Shown here one piece after another: positions 35,078 to 45,960 of a DNA stretch of 64,000 nucleotides. Position 1 is the first letter of the stretch. Each line of letters opens with the position of its first letter. Position numbers and translations under genes: made by a program. The notes beneath the pieces are model-generated. The model ran no database searches. It had not been told where the DNA came from and worked only from the letters and a program-made list of their open reading frames with translations. This stretch comes from Dietzia aurantiaca (lineage in GTDB: Bacteria; Actinomycetota; Actinomycetes; Mycobacteriales; Mycobacteriaceae): assembly GCF_021033825.1 (NCBI RefSeq), contig NZ_JAIFXZ010000009.1:1-64000 (forward strand), in the 5' to 3' direction.

Positions 35078-35108
35078 TCGACCGGATTCCGGACCGGGGG
35101 CAAGGGCA

Positions 35109-35747
35109 GTGAACGGCAGGCTCGCTGTCATCGAAGGGCTGGACGGCGCGGGGAAGAACACCCTGACCACCGCGCTCGCCGCGGAGCTGACCGGCCGCGG
35201 ACTCACGGTGGGCCGCCTGGCCTTCCCCCGCTACGGGACCCTGCATGCCGACCTGGCCGCCGATGCACTGCACGGCGGCCAGGCCGGCACCGCGGATTCC
35301 CCGCACGCGATGGCGCTGTTGTTCGCGATGGACCGCCACGCCGCATCGGCGGAGTTGTCCGCACTGGCCGAGGCGAACGATGTGGTCCTGCTGGACCGGT
35401 ACGTGGCCTCCAACGCCGCCTACACAGCGGCCCGACTCGGCGCGGAGCGGGCCGATGAGGCCGTGGAATGGATCGGCGCGTTGGAGTTCGAGCGCCTCGG
35501 CCTGCCCGTCCCGGACCTCCAGATCCTGCTCGACACCCCCGTCGCGGTCGCCGCCGAACGGGCGGGCTCCCGCGAAGAGTCCGATCCGGGCCGCGCCCGC
35601 GACCGGTATGAACGCGACTCGACCCTCCAGGCCGACACGTCCCGGGCCTACCGACGGCTCGCCGAGACCTCTTGGCGTTCGCCCTGGACGATCCTCGGGG
35701 CCGAGCCCGACGTACAGGAGTTGGCCGACGTCGTCGTCGGACTCTAG
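35109..35747 (+). CDS. tmk: thymidylate kinase
   Basis: Phosphorylates dTMP to dTDP. The 212 residues carry the P-loop EGLDGAGKNTL at residues 9-19, the DR(Y/F) motif LLDRYVASNAAY near residue 95, and a lid region with a basic stretch (GRARDRYERDS). The GTG at 35109 leaves the P-loop at the usual distance. Position between sahH and mtrA is the conserved actinobacterial one. It may be co-transcribed with sahH. Confidence 0.93.
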   Translation: MNGRLAVIEGLDGAGKNTLTTALAAELTGRGLTVGRLAFPRYGTLHADLAADALHGGQAGTADSPHAMALLFAMDRHAASAELSALAEANDVVLLDRYVASNAAYTAARLGAERADEAVEWIGALEFERLGLPVPDLQILLDTPVAVAAERAGSREESDPGRARDRYERDSTLQADTSRAYRRLAETSWRSPWTILGAEPDVQELADVVVGL

Positions 35748-35936
35748 ATCCCCGCGCGTACTCCGGCGGCGCGAACACCGGCCGCTCCGGCCGGCGGTGG
35801 GCTCGTCTCGGAGGTCGAGCCGTGCCCACGTGGTGTCGGTCCGGGCGGGTAAGGTCTGTATGAGCAGGAACACGACCCGTGGAGCGTTCCGACGGTCGCG
35901 TGCGCCTGCCGCCCCGACACGATACGCCGACAACAA

Positions 35937-36626
35937 GTGGTGACAATGACCCCCAAGATCCTCGTCGTCGACGACGACGCCGCGCTGGCAGAGATGCTCA
36001 CCATCGTCCTGCGGGGCGAGGGGTTCGAGACCGAGGTCGTCGGCGACGGCGTCCAGGCCAGCGAGACGTTCCGCGCTGCACAGCCTGACCTGGTGCTGCT
36101 GGACCTCATGTTGCCGGGCAAGAGCGGGATCGACGTGTGCCGGGAGATCCGCGCGGAGTCCCGCGTCCCGATCGTCATGCTCACCGCCAAGACCGACACG
36201 GTCGACGTGGTGCTGGGCCTGGAGTCCGGCGCCGACGACTACATAATGAAGCCGTTCAAGCCCAAAGAGCTGGTGGCCCGCATCCGGGCCCGGTTGCGGC
36301 GGGGCGAGGACGAGCCGAGCGAGGTGCTGCACATCGGCGACGTGACGATCGACGTGCCCGCGCACACCGTCACCCGCGAGGGGACACCGATCCCGCTCAC
36401 GCCGCTCGAGTTCGACCTGCTCGTGGAGTTGGCGCGTAAGCCCCGACAGGTGTTCACGCGCGAGGTCCTCCTCGAGCACGTGTGGGGCTACCGCCACTCG
36501 GCCGACACCCGCCTGGTCAACGTCCACGTCCAGCGTCTGCGCGCGAAGATCGAGAAGGATCCGGAGAACCCCGAGGTGGTCCTCACGGTTCGTGGAGTCG
36601 GCTACAAGGCGGGCGCGGTCTCGTGA
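35937..36626 (+). CDS. mtrA: response regulator MtrA
   Basis: A 229-residue OmpR-type regulator that controls cell division, wall metabolism and osmotic response in actinobacteria. The receiver domain has the acidic pocket VVDDD, the phosphoacceptor Asp in LVLLDLMLPG, and LTAKTDT. The winged-helix domain ends with TRLVNVHVQRLRAKIE and VRGVGYKAG. GTG at 35937 is kept because it matches the length of mycobacterial MtrA; GTG 35940 and ATG 35946 are alternatives. A TAAGGT hexamer at 35850-35855 could be the promoter. The stop overlaps mtrB in a GTGA. Confidence 0.96.
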   Translation: MVTMTPKILVVDDDAALAEMLTIVLRGEGFETEVVGDGVQASETFRAAQPDLVLLDLMLPGKSGIDVCREIRAESRVPIVMLTAKTDTVDVVLGLESGADDYIMKPFKPKELVARIRARLRRGEDEPSEVLHIGDVTIDVPAHTVTREGTPIPLTPLEFDLLVELARKPRQVFTREVLLEHVWGYRHSADTRLVNVHVQRLRAKIEKDPENPEVVLTVRGVGYKAGAVS

Positions 36627-38350
36627 CCGCCGCTCGCCCGGGCGACGCGGCGGCGTCCCCCGGGGGCGAGCGCGACACCCGCGACCTGACGGACGCGTCG
36701 CCGACCCTCCGCGAGAGGCTGGCGGACCTGGACCCGGGGGCGCTGGGGCTACGGATCGCTCGGCTCTGGCGGCGCTCACTGCAGTTGCGCGTCGTCACCT
36801 CGACCCTGGCGTTGTCGATGGGCGTGATCCTGACGATCGCGTTCATGCTCCAGAGCCAGATGACCGCGCAGTTGCTGTCAACCAAACTCGACGCGGCCGT
36901 CGAACAGGCGGGCCGTCTGCGGCTCACGGTGGAGGCGCAGATCGCGGCCACCGACGAGGGCACCAGCGAACAGTCCAGGCTCGACCAGGCCCGCAGCGCA
37001 CTCGGCGAGCGCGGGCTGGCCTCCGGCGGGGACTCGGTCCACGCGGGCACCTTCGACCCGATACTCGTGATCCCCGACCAGACCGGCCGGGGGCAGGTCG
37101 TCAGCCCTGCCGGGGCGCAGGTCCCGCCGGAACTGCAGTCCCTCGTCCAGCGGGGCCGGATCGCCTCCCAGTACGTCACCATGGATTTCCGTGGCGAGCA
37201 GGTGAAGGCGCTGATCATCGGCACGCCCACCGACTCGTCGATCCCGGGGCTCGAGCTGTATCTGGTCTATCCGTTGATCGCCGAGGAACAGACGCTCGGG
37301 ATCATGCGTGGCATCGTCGCCACCGCGGGGCTCGCCATCATCGTGCTGTCCGCGGCGATCGCCTGGATGGTCGCCCGACAGGTCGTCCTGCCGGTGCGGC
37401 AGGCCGCCTCGATCGCCCAACGTTTCGCCAACGGGCACCTCAAGGAACGAATGGTGATCCGCGGCGAGGACGACGTGGCGCGACTGGCGATGGCGTTCAA
37501 CGACATGGCACAGAGCCTGTCCGACCAGATCACTCAACTCGAGGAGTTCGGTGACCTGCAGAAGCGGTTCACCTCCGATGTCTCCCACGAGCTGCGCACC
37601 CCGCTGACCACCGTCCGCATGGCCGCCAGCATCATCTCCGACTCGGCGGAGCACCTCGACGCGCCCACCAAACGAGCGGTCGAGTTGCTCGAGTCGGAGC
37701 TGGATCGCTTCGAGAGCCTGCTCACCGATCTGCTCGAGGTCTCCCGCCACGACGCCGGTATGGCCGAGCTGTCGGTGGCCGAGATGGACGTGCGTAACGC
37801 CGTTCAGGATTCAGTCGAGACCGTCGCCCACATCGCCGAGTCCGCGGGGGTCGAGGTCGAGGTCGACATGCCGGACGATCCCGTCATCGCCGAGGTCGAC
37901 TCGCGACGTGTCGAGCGGATCCTGCGTAACCTCATCGCCAACGCCCTGGACCACTCCGAATCGAAACCGGTCAAGGTGACGATGCGGATGTCCGACGCCG
38001 CGCTGGCGGTCTCCGTCCGCGACCGGGGCGTGGGACTCAAGCCGGGGGAGGAGGCCCTGGTCTTCAACCGTTTCTGGCGGGCCGACCCCTCGCGGGTACG
38101 CCGCTCCGGCGGGACCGGTCTGGGCCTGGCCATCGCGCTCGAGGACGCCAAGCTCCACGGTGGCCGACTGGACTGCTGGGGCAGCCCGGGCGAGGGCTCC
38201 TGCTTCCGACTCACCATCCCCAGGCAGCACGGCGGAACCCTGACGTCCAGCCCGCTGCCGCTGACCCCGGAGGACGAGGCGCGGCAGATCCGGTCCGATT
38301 CGCCCACCCCGCTCGACCGTGTCCCCGGGACCGCGGACGGTGAGGGATGA
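36623..38350 (+). CDS. mtrB: sensor histidine kinase MtrB
   Basis: A 575-residue membrane kinase paired with MtrA. A basic cytoplasmic tail precedes the first membrane helix (about residues 58-78), followed by an extracytoplasmic domain of about 150 residues, a second helix (about 230-250), a HAMP domain, the dimerisation box with the phospho-His in FTSDVSHELRTPLTTVRM, and the ATPase domain with NLIANALDHSE, DRGVGLKPGEE and GGTGLGLAIALED. The GTG start overlaps the mtrA stop, and its own stop overlaps the lpqB ATG. Co-translation of the three genes is therefore likely. Confidence 0.95.
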   Translation: MTAARPGDAAASPGGERDTRDLTDASPTLRERLADLDPGALGLRIARLWRRSLQLRVVTSTLALSMGVILTIAFMLQSQMTAQLLSTKLDAAVEQAGRLRLTVEAQIAATDEGTSEQSRLDQARSALGERGLASGGDSVHAGTFDPILVIPDQTGRGQVVSPAGAQVPPELQSLVQRGRIASQYVTMDFRGEQVKALIIGTPTDSSIPGLELYLVYPLIAEEQTLGIMRGIVATAGLAIIVLSAAIAWMVARQVVLPVRQAASIAQRFANGHLKERMVIRGEDDVARLAMAFNDMAQSLSDQITQLEEFGDLQKRFTSDVSHELRTPLTTVRMAASIISDSAEHLDAPTKRAVELLESELDRFESLLTDLLEVSRHDAGMAELSVAEMDVRNAVQDSVETVAHIAESAGVEVEVDMPDDPVIAEVDSRRVERILRNLIANALDHSESKPVKVTMRMSDAALAVSVRDRGVGLKPGEEALVFNRFWRADPSRVRRSGGTGLGLAIALEDAKLHGGRLDCWGSPGEGSCFRLTIPRQHGGTLTSSPLPLTPEDEARQIRSDSPTPLDRVPGTADGEG

Positions 38351-40086
38351 CCAGGGCCCGGCTGCTGTCCCTCCTGGTGGCGCTCGTGAGTGCGACCGGG
38401 TTGGTGGCGACGGGCTGTGCGACGCTGCCGTCGTCGTCGTCTCCCCAGGTCATCGACACCTTCGCCCCCTCCTCGCCCGACCTGTCGGTTCCCACGCCGG
38501 TCCCGGACCAGGAGCCCGACCTGCTGGTCCGCGACTTCATCAAGGCGGCGGCAATCGCCGACCAGCGGCACGCCGCCGCCCGCCAGTTCCTCACGCCGGA
38601 GGCAGCGGAGCAGTGGGACGACTCCGCCGAGACGACCATCGTGCTGCGCGCCGATCTCAGCGCCGAAGGCGGCCGCTCCGCCGACCGCGCGGAGTACACC
38701 CTGCGAGGTGAGAAGGTCGGCACACTCGACCCGGGCGGGATCTTCCGCGACGACACGGGGCAGGTCGAGGTGACCATCGGACTGACCCGCGCCGATGGGC
38801 AGTGGCGCATCGACGAGCTCCCGCCCGGCGTGGTGATCGAACGCACCGAGTTCTTCTCCACCTATGCGCAGCGTGAGCTGTTCTTCCTCTCCGGCTCCGC
38901 CGATTCCCTCGTCCCCGACCCGCGCTGGACCGCCGCCGACCGCACCGATCTGGGGTACTCGCTCGTCAATCTGTTGGCAACCGGGCCCCGGCCGGCGTTG
39001 GACGGGGCGGTGCTCTCGCGGGTCCCGGACTCGGTGTCCGTCCGTCCGACCGAGTCCGCCGACGACGGGGACCAGCCCGGAACGACCATCGATTTCACCG
39101 GACTGCCCGTGTTGAGCAGCCAGGCCACCACCCAGTTCGCGGCCCAGGTGGTCTGGACCCTCGCCAGATCGGACGTTCCGGGGCCCTATCGGCTCGAACG
39201 CGACGGCGCCCCGCTCGACGAGCGCTACGCCGAAGGCTGGACGACGGAGGACGTCCGCGACTTCGATCCCTACCCACCCGTCGAGCCCATGCGCCACGCC
39301 CTCACCGCCGCCGACGGCCTGGTGCGACTCGACGCAGGCGGCGCCCGCCCGGCCGACGGGCCCTGGTCCGCGGTCCGCGGGGGGCGGAGCGCCGCCATGT
39401 CGTATGACGGTCGCACCGTGGCCGTGGTGGCCGGCGACGCGCAGACCGGACCGCGCCGCCTCATGGTGGGCGCACTCGACGCGGAGCCCGTCGAGGCGAT
39501 CAGCGCCCGCACGGTGGCCGGCCCGACCTTCCACCCCGTCGACGGACGGGTCTGGGCGCTGGTCGACGGCAGCCGCCTGGTGCGGATCGGGGTCGGCGGA
39601 GACGACCCGTCGATCCAGGAGATGGACGCGCGACCAATCCTGGAGCTCGGGTCCGGGGTGTCGGACCTGCGGATCGACCGATCCGGTGCCCGCATGGCCG
39701 TGGTGGCCGACGGCAAGGTGTTCATCGGCGCATTGTCGGACGAGACCGGGCAGCCGCTCGCCGGCTCGTTCCGCCAGATCGGTCGGACCCTGGGCGAGAC
39801 CGTGACGTCGGTGGCCTGGCGTGACCGGTCGACCGTCGTGGTGGGACGCGATACCGCGGAGGCGCCGGTCGTGACGATCTCGGTCGACGGGGCGATCACC
39901 GAGCCGCTCTCACAGCGCAACATCTCCGGCCCGGTCACCGACGTGGCCGCCGCCGGCCGCGAAGTGTATGCGGTGGACCAGCGCTCGCTCCTGCGCCTGG
40001 ACACCGCCGCCGAGACAAGTGATCGCTACTGGCGCGAGATCAACGGGCTCGCCGCGATCCGCGCCGAGCCGGTGGTCGCGGGCTGA
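38347..40086 (+). CDS. lpqB: lipoprotein LpqB, modulator of MtrAB
   Basis: A 579-residue lipoprotein. It has a signal peptide of about 24 residues that ends in a lipobox (LVATGC) with Cys at the cleavage site. A GerMN-like domain (about 200-320) is followed by a C-terminal beta-propeller region (about 330-579). In mycobacteria LpqB binds MtrB outside the membrane and tunes its signalling. The ATG overlaps the mtrB stop in an ATGA, which fixes the start. comF begins 7 nt after its stop. Confidence 0.93.
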   Translation: MTRARLLSLLVALVSATGLVATGCATLPSSSSPQVIDTFAPSSPDLSVPTPVPDQEPDLLVRDFIKAAAIADQRHAAARQFLTPEAAEQWDDSAETTIVLRADLSAEGGRSADRAEYTLRGEKVGTLDPGGIFRDDTGQVEVTIGLTRADGQWRIDELPPGVVIERTEFFSTYAQRELFFLSGSADSLVPDPRWTAADRTDLGYSLVNLLATGPRPALDGAVLSRVPDSVSVRPTESADDGDQPGTTIDFTGLPVLSSQATTQFAAQVVWTLARSDVPGPYRLERDGAPLDERYAEGWTTEDVRDFDPYPPVEPMRHALTAADGLVRLDAGGARPADGPWSAVRGGRSAAMSYDGRTVAVVAGDAQTGPRRLMVGALDAEPVEAISARTVAGPTFHPVDGRVWALVDGSRLVRIGVGGDDPSIQEMDARPILELGSGVSDLRIDRSGARMAVVADGKVFIGALSDETGQPLAGSFRQIGRTLGETVTSVAWRDRSTVVVGRDTAEAPVVTISVDGAITEPLSQRNISGPVTDVAAAGREVYAVDQRSLLRLDTAAETSDRYWREINGLAAIRAEPVVAG

Positions 40087-40093
40087 TCCGGTC

Positions 40094-40918
40094 GTGCCCG
40101 AACCCGGCCCTCCAGGGGAGCCCGCGCGCCCCGGACGGTCCCACTCCGACACCGTCCGCCGCGGTGAGGGCGGCGGGAAGGGCCGTCGTGGCTTCACCTG
40201 GGGCGCCGCCCTGGCGGACCTCGTCGTACCCCTGGAATGCGGCGGTTGCGGAAGGCCGGGGGAGCGGTGGTGCGCCGGCTGCGCGGAGACCCTCGCGGGG
40301 CCGCTGCTGCGGATCCGTACCCGCGCCGATCTGACGGCACCGGCCTGGGCGCTGGCACGGCACACAGGGGCGGCCGCCCATGCGGTCTCCGCATACAAGG
40401 ACCGGGGACGGGCGGACCTGGCGCGGACGTTCGGTGCGGCGCTGGCGGTCGGCATCGATCGCCTTCGTGCAGCCGGGGAGATCGCAGAGGCCGGGGAACG
40501 GCCGGTGGTGCTGGTTCCCGCACCGGCGTCCGCGCGGGCCCGCCGCCGGCGCGGGTTCGACCACATGCGGGTGGTGGCGGACGCGGTGGCCGCCGACCTC
40601 GTCGGTTCGGTCCCGCCGGACACGGCGGCGGTGGCGCCCCTCCTCGAGGTGCGGGGGCGGGTGCGCGACGCCTCCGGGCTCGGGGCGCAGGCGCGCACGG
40701 ACAACCTCGCCGGCCGGATCAGGCGACGTCCCGCCGACACGGCGCTCCGGGTCTCGCCCGGGGCGCCGGAGACCGTCGCCGCACTGCTGTGCACTCCGGC
40801 GACGATCCTCGTCGTGGACGACGTGGTGACGACCGGGGCGACCGTGGCGGCGTGCGTGGCGGCGCTGGGTTCCGGGGGGCTGAAGGTGGCCGGGGTGCTC
40901 GCGCTGACGGCCGCCTGA
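40094..40918 (+). CDS. comF: ComF family phosphoribosyltransferase-like protein
   Basis: A 274-residue protein with a disordered basic N-terminus (about 35 residues). Next is a Cys-rich zinc knuckle (LECGGCGRPGERWCAGC), then the type I PRTase fold with the PRPP loop ILVVDDVVTTGATVAAC near residue 240. In other bacteria ComF aids DNA uptake, but in actinobacteria its job is not known. The zinc cluster is retained. The GTG at 40094 closely follows lpqB, so it belongs to the mtrA-mtrB-lpqB transcript. Confidence 0.88.
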   Translation: MPEPGPPGEPARPGRSHSDTVRRGEGGGKGRRGFTWGAALADLVVPLECGGCGRPGERWCAGCAETLAGPLLRIRTRADLTAPAWALARHTGAAAHAVSAYKDRGRADLARTFGAALAVGIDRLRAAGEIAEAGERPVVLVPAPASARARRRRGFDHMRVVADAVAADLVGSVPPDTAAVAPLLEVRGRVRDASGLGAQARTDNLAGRIRRRPADTALRVSPGAPETVAALLCTPATILVVDDVVTTGATVAACVAALGSGGLKVAGVLALTAA

Positions 40919-41144
40919 CACCTCGGGTGGGCGACTTCTGCGGGACCCGCGGCCGACCTCCAGATGACCGGGTAGGGTGGGTTTCGGACGCGGTTCACCA
41001 GCACGTTCACTGTTATTGGTGGTTGGTGGGCCACGTCCGAGAGTGTCCACTCAGCCATGTGGGTTGACCCTTCGGCCGGTTTTCCGGGCGGTGTCCGGGA
41101 GCGGCCGGAGTGGTCCGCCGCAGGCCCGATGAGGAGGAGCTTCG
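40919..41144 (+). promoter_or_regulatory. leader region of hpf
   Basis: A 226-bp gap without a gene. TAGGGT at 40973-40978 is a possible -10 box, which would give a leader of about 160 nt; TGTTAT at 41011-41016 is another. A TTGACC hexamer at 41064-41069 has no good -10 partner. The ribosome site GAGGAGGAG is about 8 nt before the ATG. Confidence 0.3.
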
Positions 41145-41831
41145 ATGGCGAAGACCCCCGCAGTCCTGCTTGACCCCGCCACCTTCGACGGTCCCGTGAC
41201 CGACGATCCCGGCACTCCGGACGCCCCGGTGACGATCAGGGGCCGGAATGTCGAGGTACCCGAACACTTCGGGGCCCGGATCAACGCGAAGCTCGCGAAG
41301 ATCGAGAAGATCTCGCCGACGAACATCCAGCGCTTCGACGTGATCCTGTTGCACGAGAACAACCCGCGGTTGTCCAAGGTGAGTCAGCGCATCGAGATCA
41401 CCGTCAAGGGCAAGAGCGGCGTCGCCCGTGCGGAGGCGGCCGAGGATACCTTCTACGGCGCTCTCGAGTCGGCGGTCGCCAAGCTCGAGCGCCAGATGCG
41501 TAAGGCGCGGACCCGGCGCAAGATCAGCCATCAGGGGCACCGCCGTCCGCAGTCGGTGGCCGAGGCGACCGCCGAGCTCGCCTCCGACGCGGCGCCGGCC
41601 GAGGTGCTCGACGAATACGCGGACGCGATCGAGCACGACGAGCAGCTACCCGGCCAGATCGTGCGCCGCAAGGAGCACGACAGCTCGCCGATGACCGTCG
41701 ACGAGGCGTTGGAGAGGATGGAACTCGTGGGTCACGACTTCTACCTGTTCCGTGACTCCGAGTCCGGCCGCGCCACTGTCGTCTACCGGCGCCATGCGTT
41801 CGACTACGGTCTGATCACCCTGACCGAGTAA
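41145..41831 (+). CDS. hpf: long-form ribosome hibernation promoting factor
   Basis: A 228-residue protein that binds the decoding centre and drives 100S dimer formation or ribosome silencing in slow growth. The N-terminal S30AE domain begins ITIRGRNVEVPEHF-like sequence and has a basic helix (ERQMRKARTRRK). A linker leads to the C-terminal dimerisation domain with RRKEHDSSPMTVDEALERMELVGHDFYLF and VVYRRHAFDYGLI. The ATG is preceded by a purine-rich ribosome site. It lies between comF and secA as in mycobacteria and is followed by a strong terminator. Confidence 0.93.
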   Translation: MAKTPAVLLDPATFDGPVTDDPGTPDAPVTIRGRNVEVPEHFGARINAKLAKIEKISPTNIQRFDVILLHENNPRLSKVSQRIEITVKGKSGVARAEAAEDTFYGALESAVAKLERQMRKARTRRKISHQGHRRPQSVAEATAELASDAAPAEVLDEYADAIEHDEQLPGQIVRRKEHDSSPMTVDEALERMELVGHDFYLFRDSESGRATVVYRRHAFDYGLITLTE

Positions 41832-41862
41832 GCGGGGCCGGCAACCCGCTGTCCGCACCGCA

Positions 41863-41900
41863 CGAGGGCGGTCCGATCCGAAGGGACCGGACCGCCCTCG
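41863..41900 (+). terminator. hairpin terminator after hpf
   Basis: A perfect 13-bp stem, CGAGGGCGGTCCG (41863-41875) and its complement (41888-41900), with a 12-nt loop, 31 nt after the hpf stop. It is followed within 30 nt by the secA -10-like box TAGGAT (41926-41931), so it also insulates secA. Confidence 0.7.
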
Positions 41901-42009
41901 GCGTGTACGGACGGCCCGGAACACCTAGGATGTGCGAGGGACCGGTGTGGTAACACGCCGGTTCGTGAGAACCCCGACCACATCCCCGACCACGAGGACG
42001 TTCGAGACT

Positions 42010-44787
<2,778 letters not shown>

Positions 44788-44806
44788 CCCCTGGTCGCGC
44801 TCCGGG

Positions 44807-45415
44807 TCAGACCATCCGGAGCGCGACGCACGAGGCCCCTGTGGGGGTCACCCGGATGCGGGCCGCGACTGCGAACAGTCGCGGCCCGCGCGCGTATGTG
44901 GCGCAGACCTCGTAGTCGGTGGACCGTGGGTCCGCTTCGCCTCCGGCACCGCCACCGGCGTCGGCTGTGTGGCCCGCCCCGGTGCCCCCGTCCCCGGCCG
45001 GGGCGGGATCCGCCCCGGCCGGATGGATGTGGAGGCGATGGATGCGGGCGGGGCCCAGCCGCCTGCCGGGGACGCCCGTGCGCGCCAGAGTCCGCAACAT
45101 CTCCACCAGATGCTCCGGGAAGGCCCCGCGCATGTTGTTCGGCGAGCGTTTGCGGTCCACCACCTCGAGCGCCATGACCACCAGCGCGTGCGCCGATCGC
45201 CGGGCCGGGACGGGAACCCCGCGCTCCGGGGCCGGTCGCGGGCGCCTCGGCCGACCCTCGACCGGACGACCGGAACGGGCTCCCGGCGACGGTTCCGTGG
45301 AGGGAAGAGGACGGACCCCGTCGTCGTCATAATCCTCGTCGACCCCGGGGCGGACAAGGCGCTCCCGGGCGTCGATCCGCCCCGCTCCGGGCCGGGTCAC
45401 CTGCGTCGCGGACAT
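44807..45415 (-). CDS. Rv3235/DUF6459 family protein
   Basis: A 202-residue protein of unknown function, conserved downstream of secA in actinobacteria. The N-terminal 85 residues are Arg/Pro/Gly-rich and disordered. A helical core ALVVMALEVVDRKRSPNNMRGAFPEHLVEML and a C-terminal strand set (YEVCATYARGPRLFAVAARI) form the conserved part. A Gly/Ala-rich insert separates the two. It converges on secA with only 19 nt between stops, and a strong hairpin lies within its coding region near the 3' end. Confidence 0.75.
   Translation of the reverse strand: MSATQVTRPGAGRIDARERLVRPGVDEDYDDDGVRPLPSTEPSPGARSGRPVEGRPRRPRPAPERGVPVPARRSAHALVVMALEVVDRKRSPNNMRGAFPEHLVEMLRTLARTGVPGRRLGPARIHRLHIHPAGADPAPAGDGGTGAGHTADAGGGAGGEADPRSTDYEVCATYARGPRLFAVAARIRVTPTGASCVALRMV
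44858..44889 (+). terminator. 14-bp hairpin for secA inside the opposing gene
   Basis: A perfect stem, GCGGGCCGCGACTG (44858-44871) and its complement (44876-44889), with the tetraloop CGAA. It lies 70 nt past the secA stop and within the last 30 codons of the Rv3235-like gene on the other strand, so one sequence serves as both terminator and protein code. Confidence 0.6.
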
Positions 45416-45534
45416 GTCAGCTCTGCTCCCTCCACCGCCGGACCGGGGACGGTCCGGCGTCGTCTAACCCCTATGACGGGCCGGGAGCGGCGCGTGGTTC
45501 CACCTCGCTTACTGCGTCATGGCCCCGCGTTGCC

Positions 45535-45540
45535 TAGGCT
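45535..45540 (+). promoter_or_regulatory. -10 box of a leaderless HAD-gene transcript
   Basis: TAGGCT ends 6 nt before the ATG at 45547. The 131-bp divergent gap shows no other clear element. Confidence 0.5.
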
Positions 45541-45546
45541 GTTCTC

Positions 45547-45957
45547 ATGCGAGGACTGATTGTCGACTACTTCGGGGTGCTGGACGGCACGGAGGAGGAC
45601 CGCGAGAACTGGCGGTCCATCCTGACAGGTGCCAGGGAGAATGATGTCCGGCTCGCTGTTCTCAGCAACGAGCCCGAAGGGCCGGGGGCGGAGCGGGTCC
45701 GCGAGGACGCCCGCGCGTACGGGATCGAGCACGTGGTGCTCAGCGGTGTGACCGGTGTCGAGAAGCCCGAGTCCGAGGCGTTCCTGGAGGCGGCACGCCG
45801 GCTCGAGTTGGAGCCGCGTGAGTGCGTGATGGTCGACGATGCGATCGAGAACGTCCTCGGCGCCGTGCAAACCGGAATGATCGGTGTGTTCTACCAGGTG
45901 TTCGACCGGGCGGCCGTGGAGATCCGCGGGCTGCTGGGATTGGATGAGGTGGTCTGA
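45547..45957 (+). CDS. small HAD-superfamily hydrolase without a cap domain
   Basis: A 136-residue protein with the four HAD motifs: nucleophile D7 in VDYFGVLDG, Ser/Thr-type motif II in LAVLSNEP, Lys motif III in EKPESEAF, and the acidic motif IV in VMVDDAIENV. Motif I reads DxF rather than DxD, as in haloacid dehalogenase-type members, so phosphatase activity is uncertain. There is no room for a cap domain. It starts as a leaderless gene and stops 3 nt before the acyltransferase gene, so they form one operon. Substrate unknown. Confidence 0.82.
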   Translation: MRGLIVDYFGVLDGTEEDRENWRSILTGARENDVRLAVLSNEPEGPGAERVREDARAYGIEHVVLSGVTGVEKPESEAFLEAARRLELEPRECVMVDDAIENVLGAVQTGMIGVFYQVFDRAAVEIRGLLGLDEVV

Positions 45958-45960
45958 CCC

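Noticed and set aside
35867-35890. GGAAC ... GTTCC before mtrA as a SigH or SigE promoter
   Set aside because: The spacing from GGAACA to CGTT is about 12 nt, too short for the 16-17 nt needed; it is at most a weak inverted repeat.
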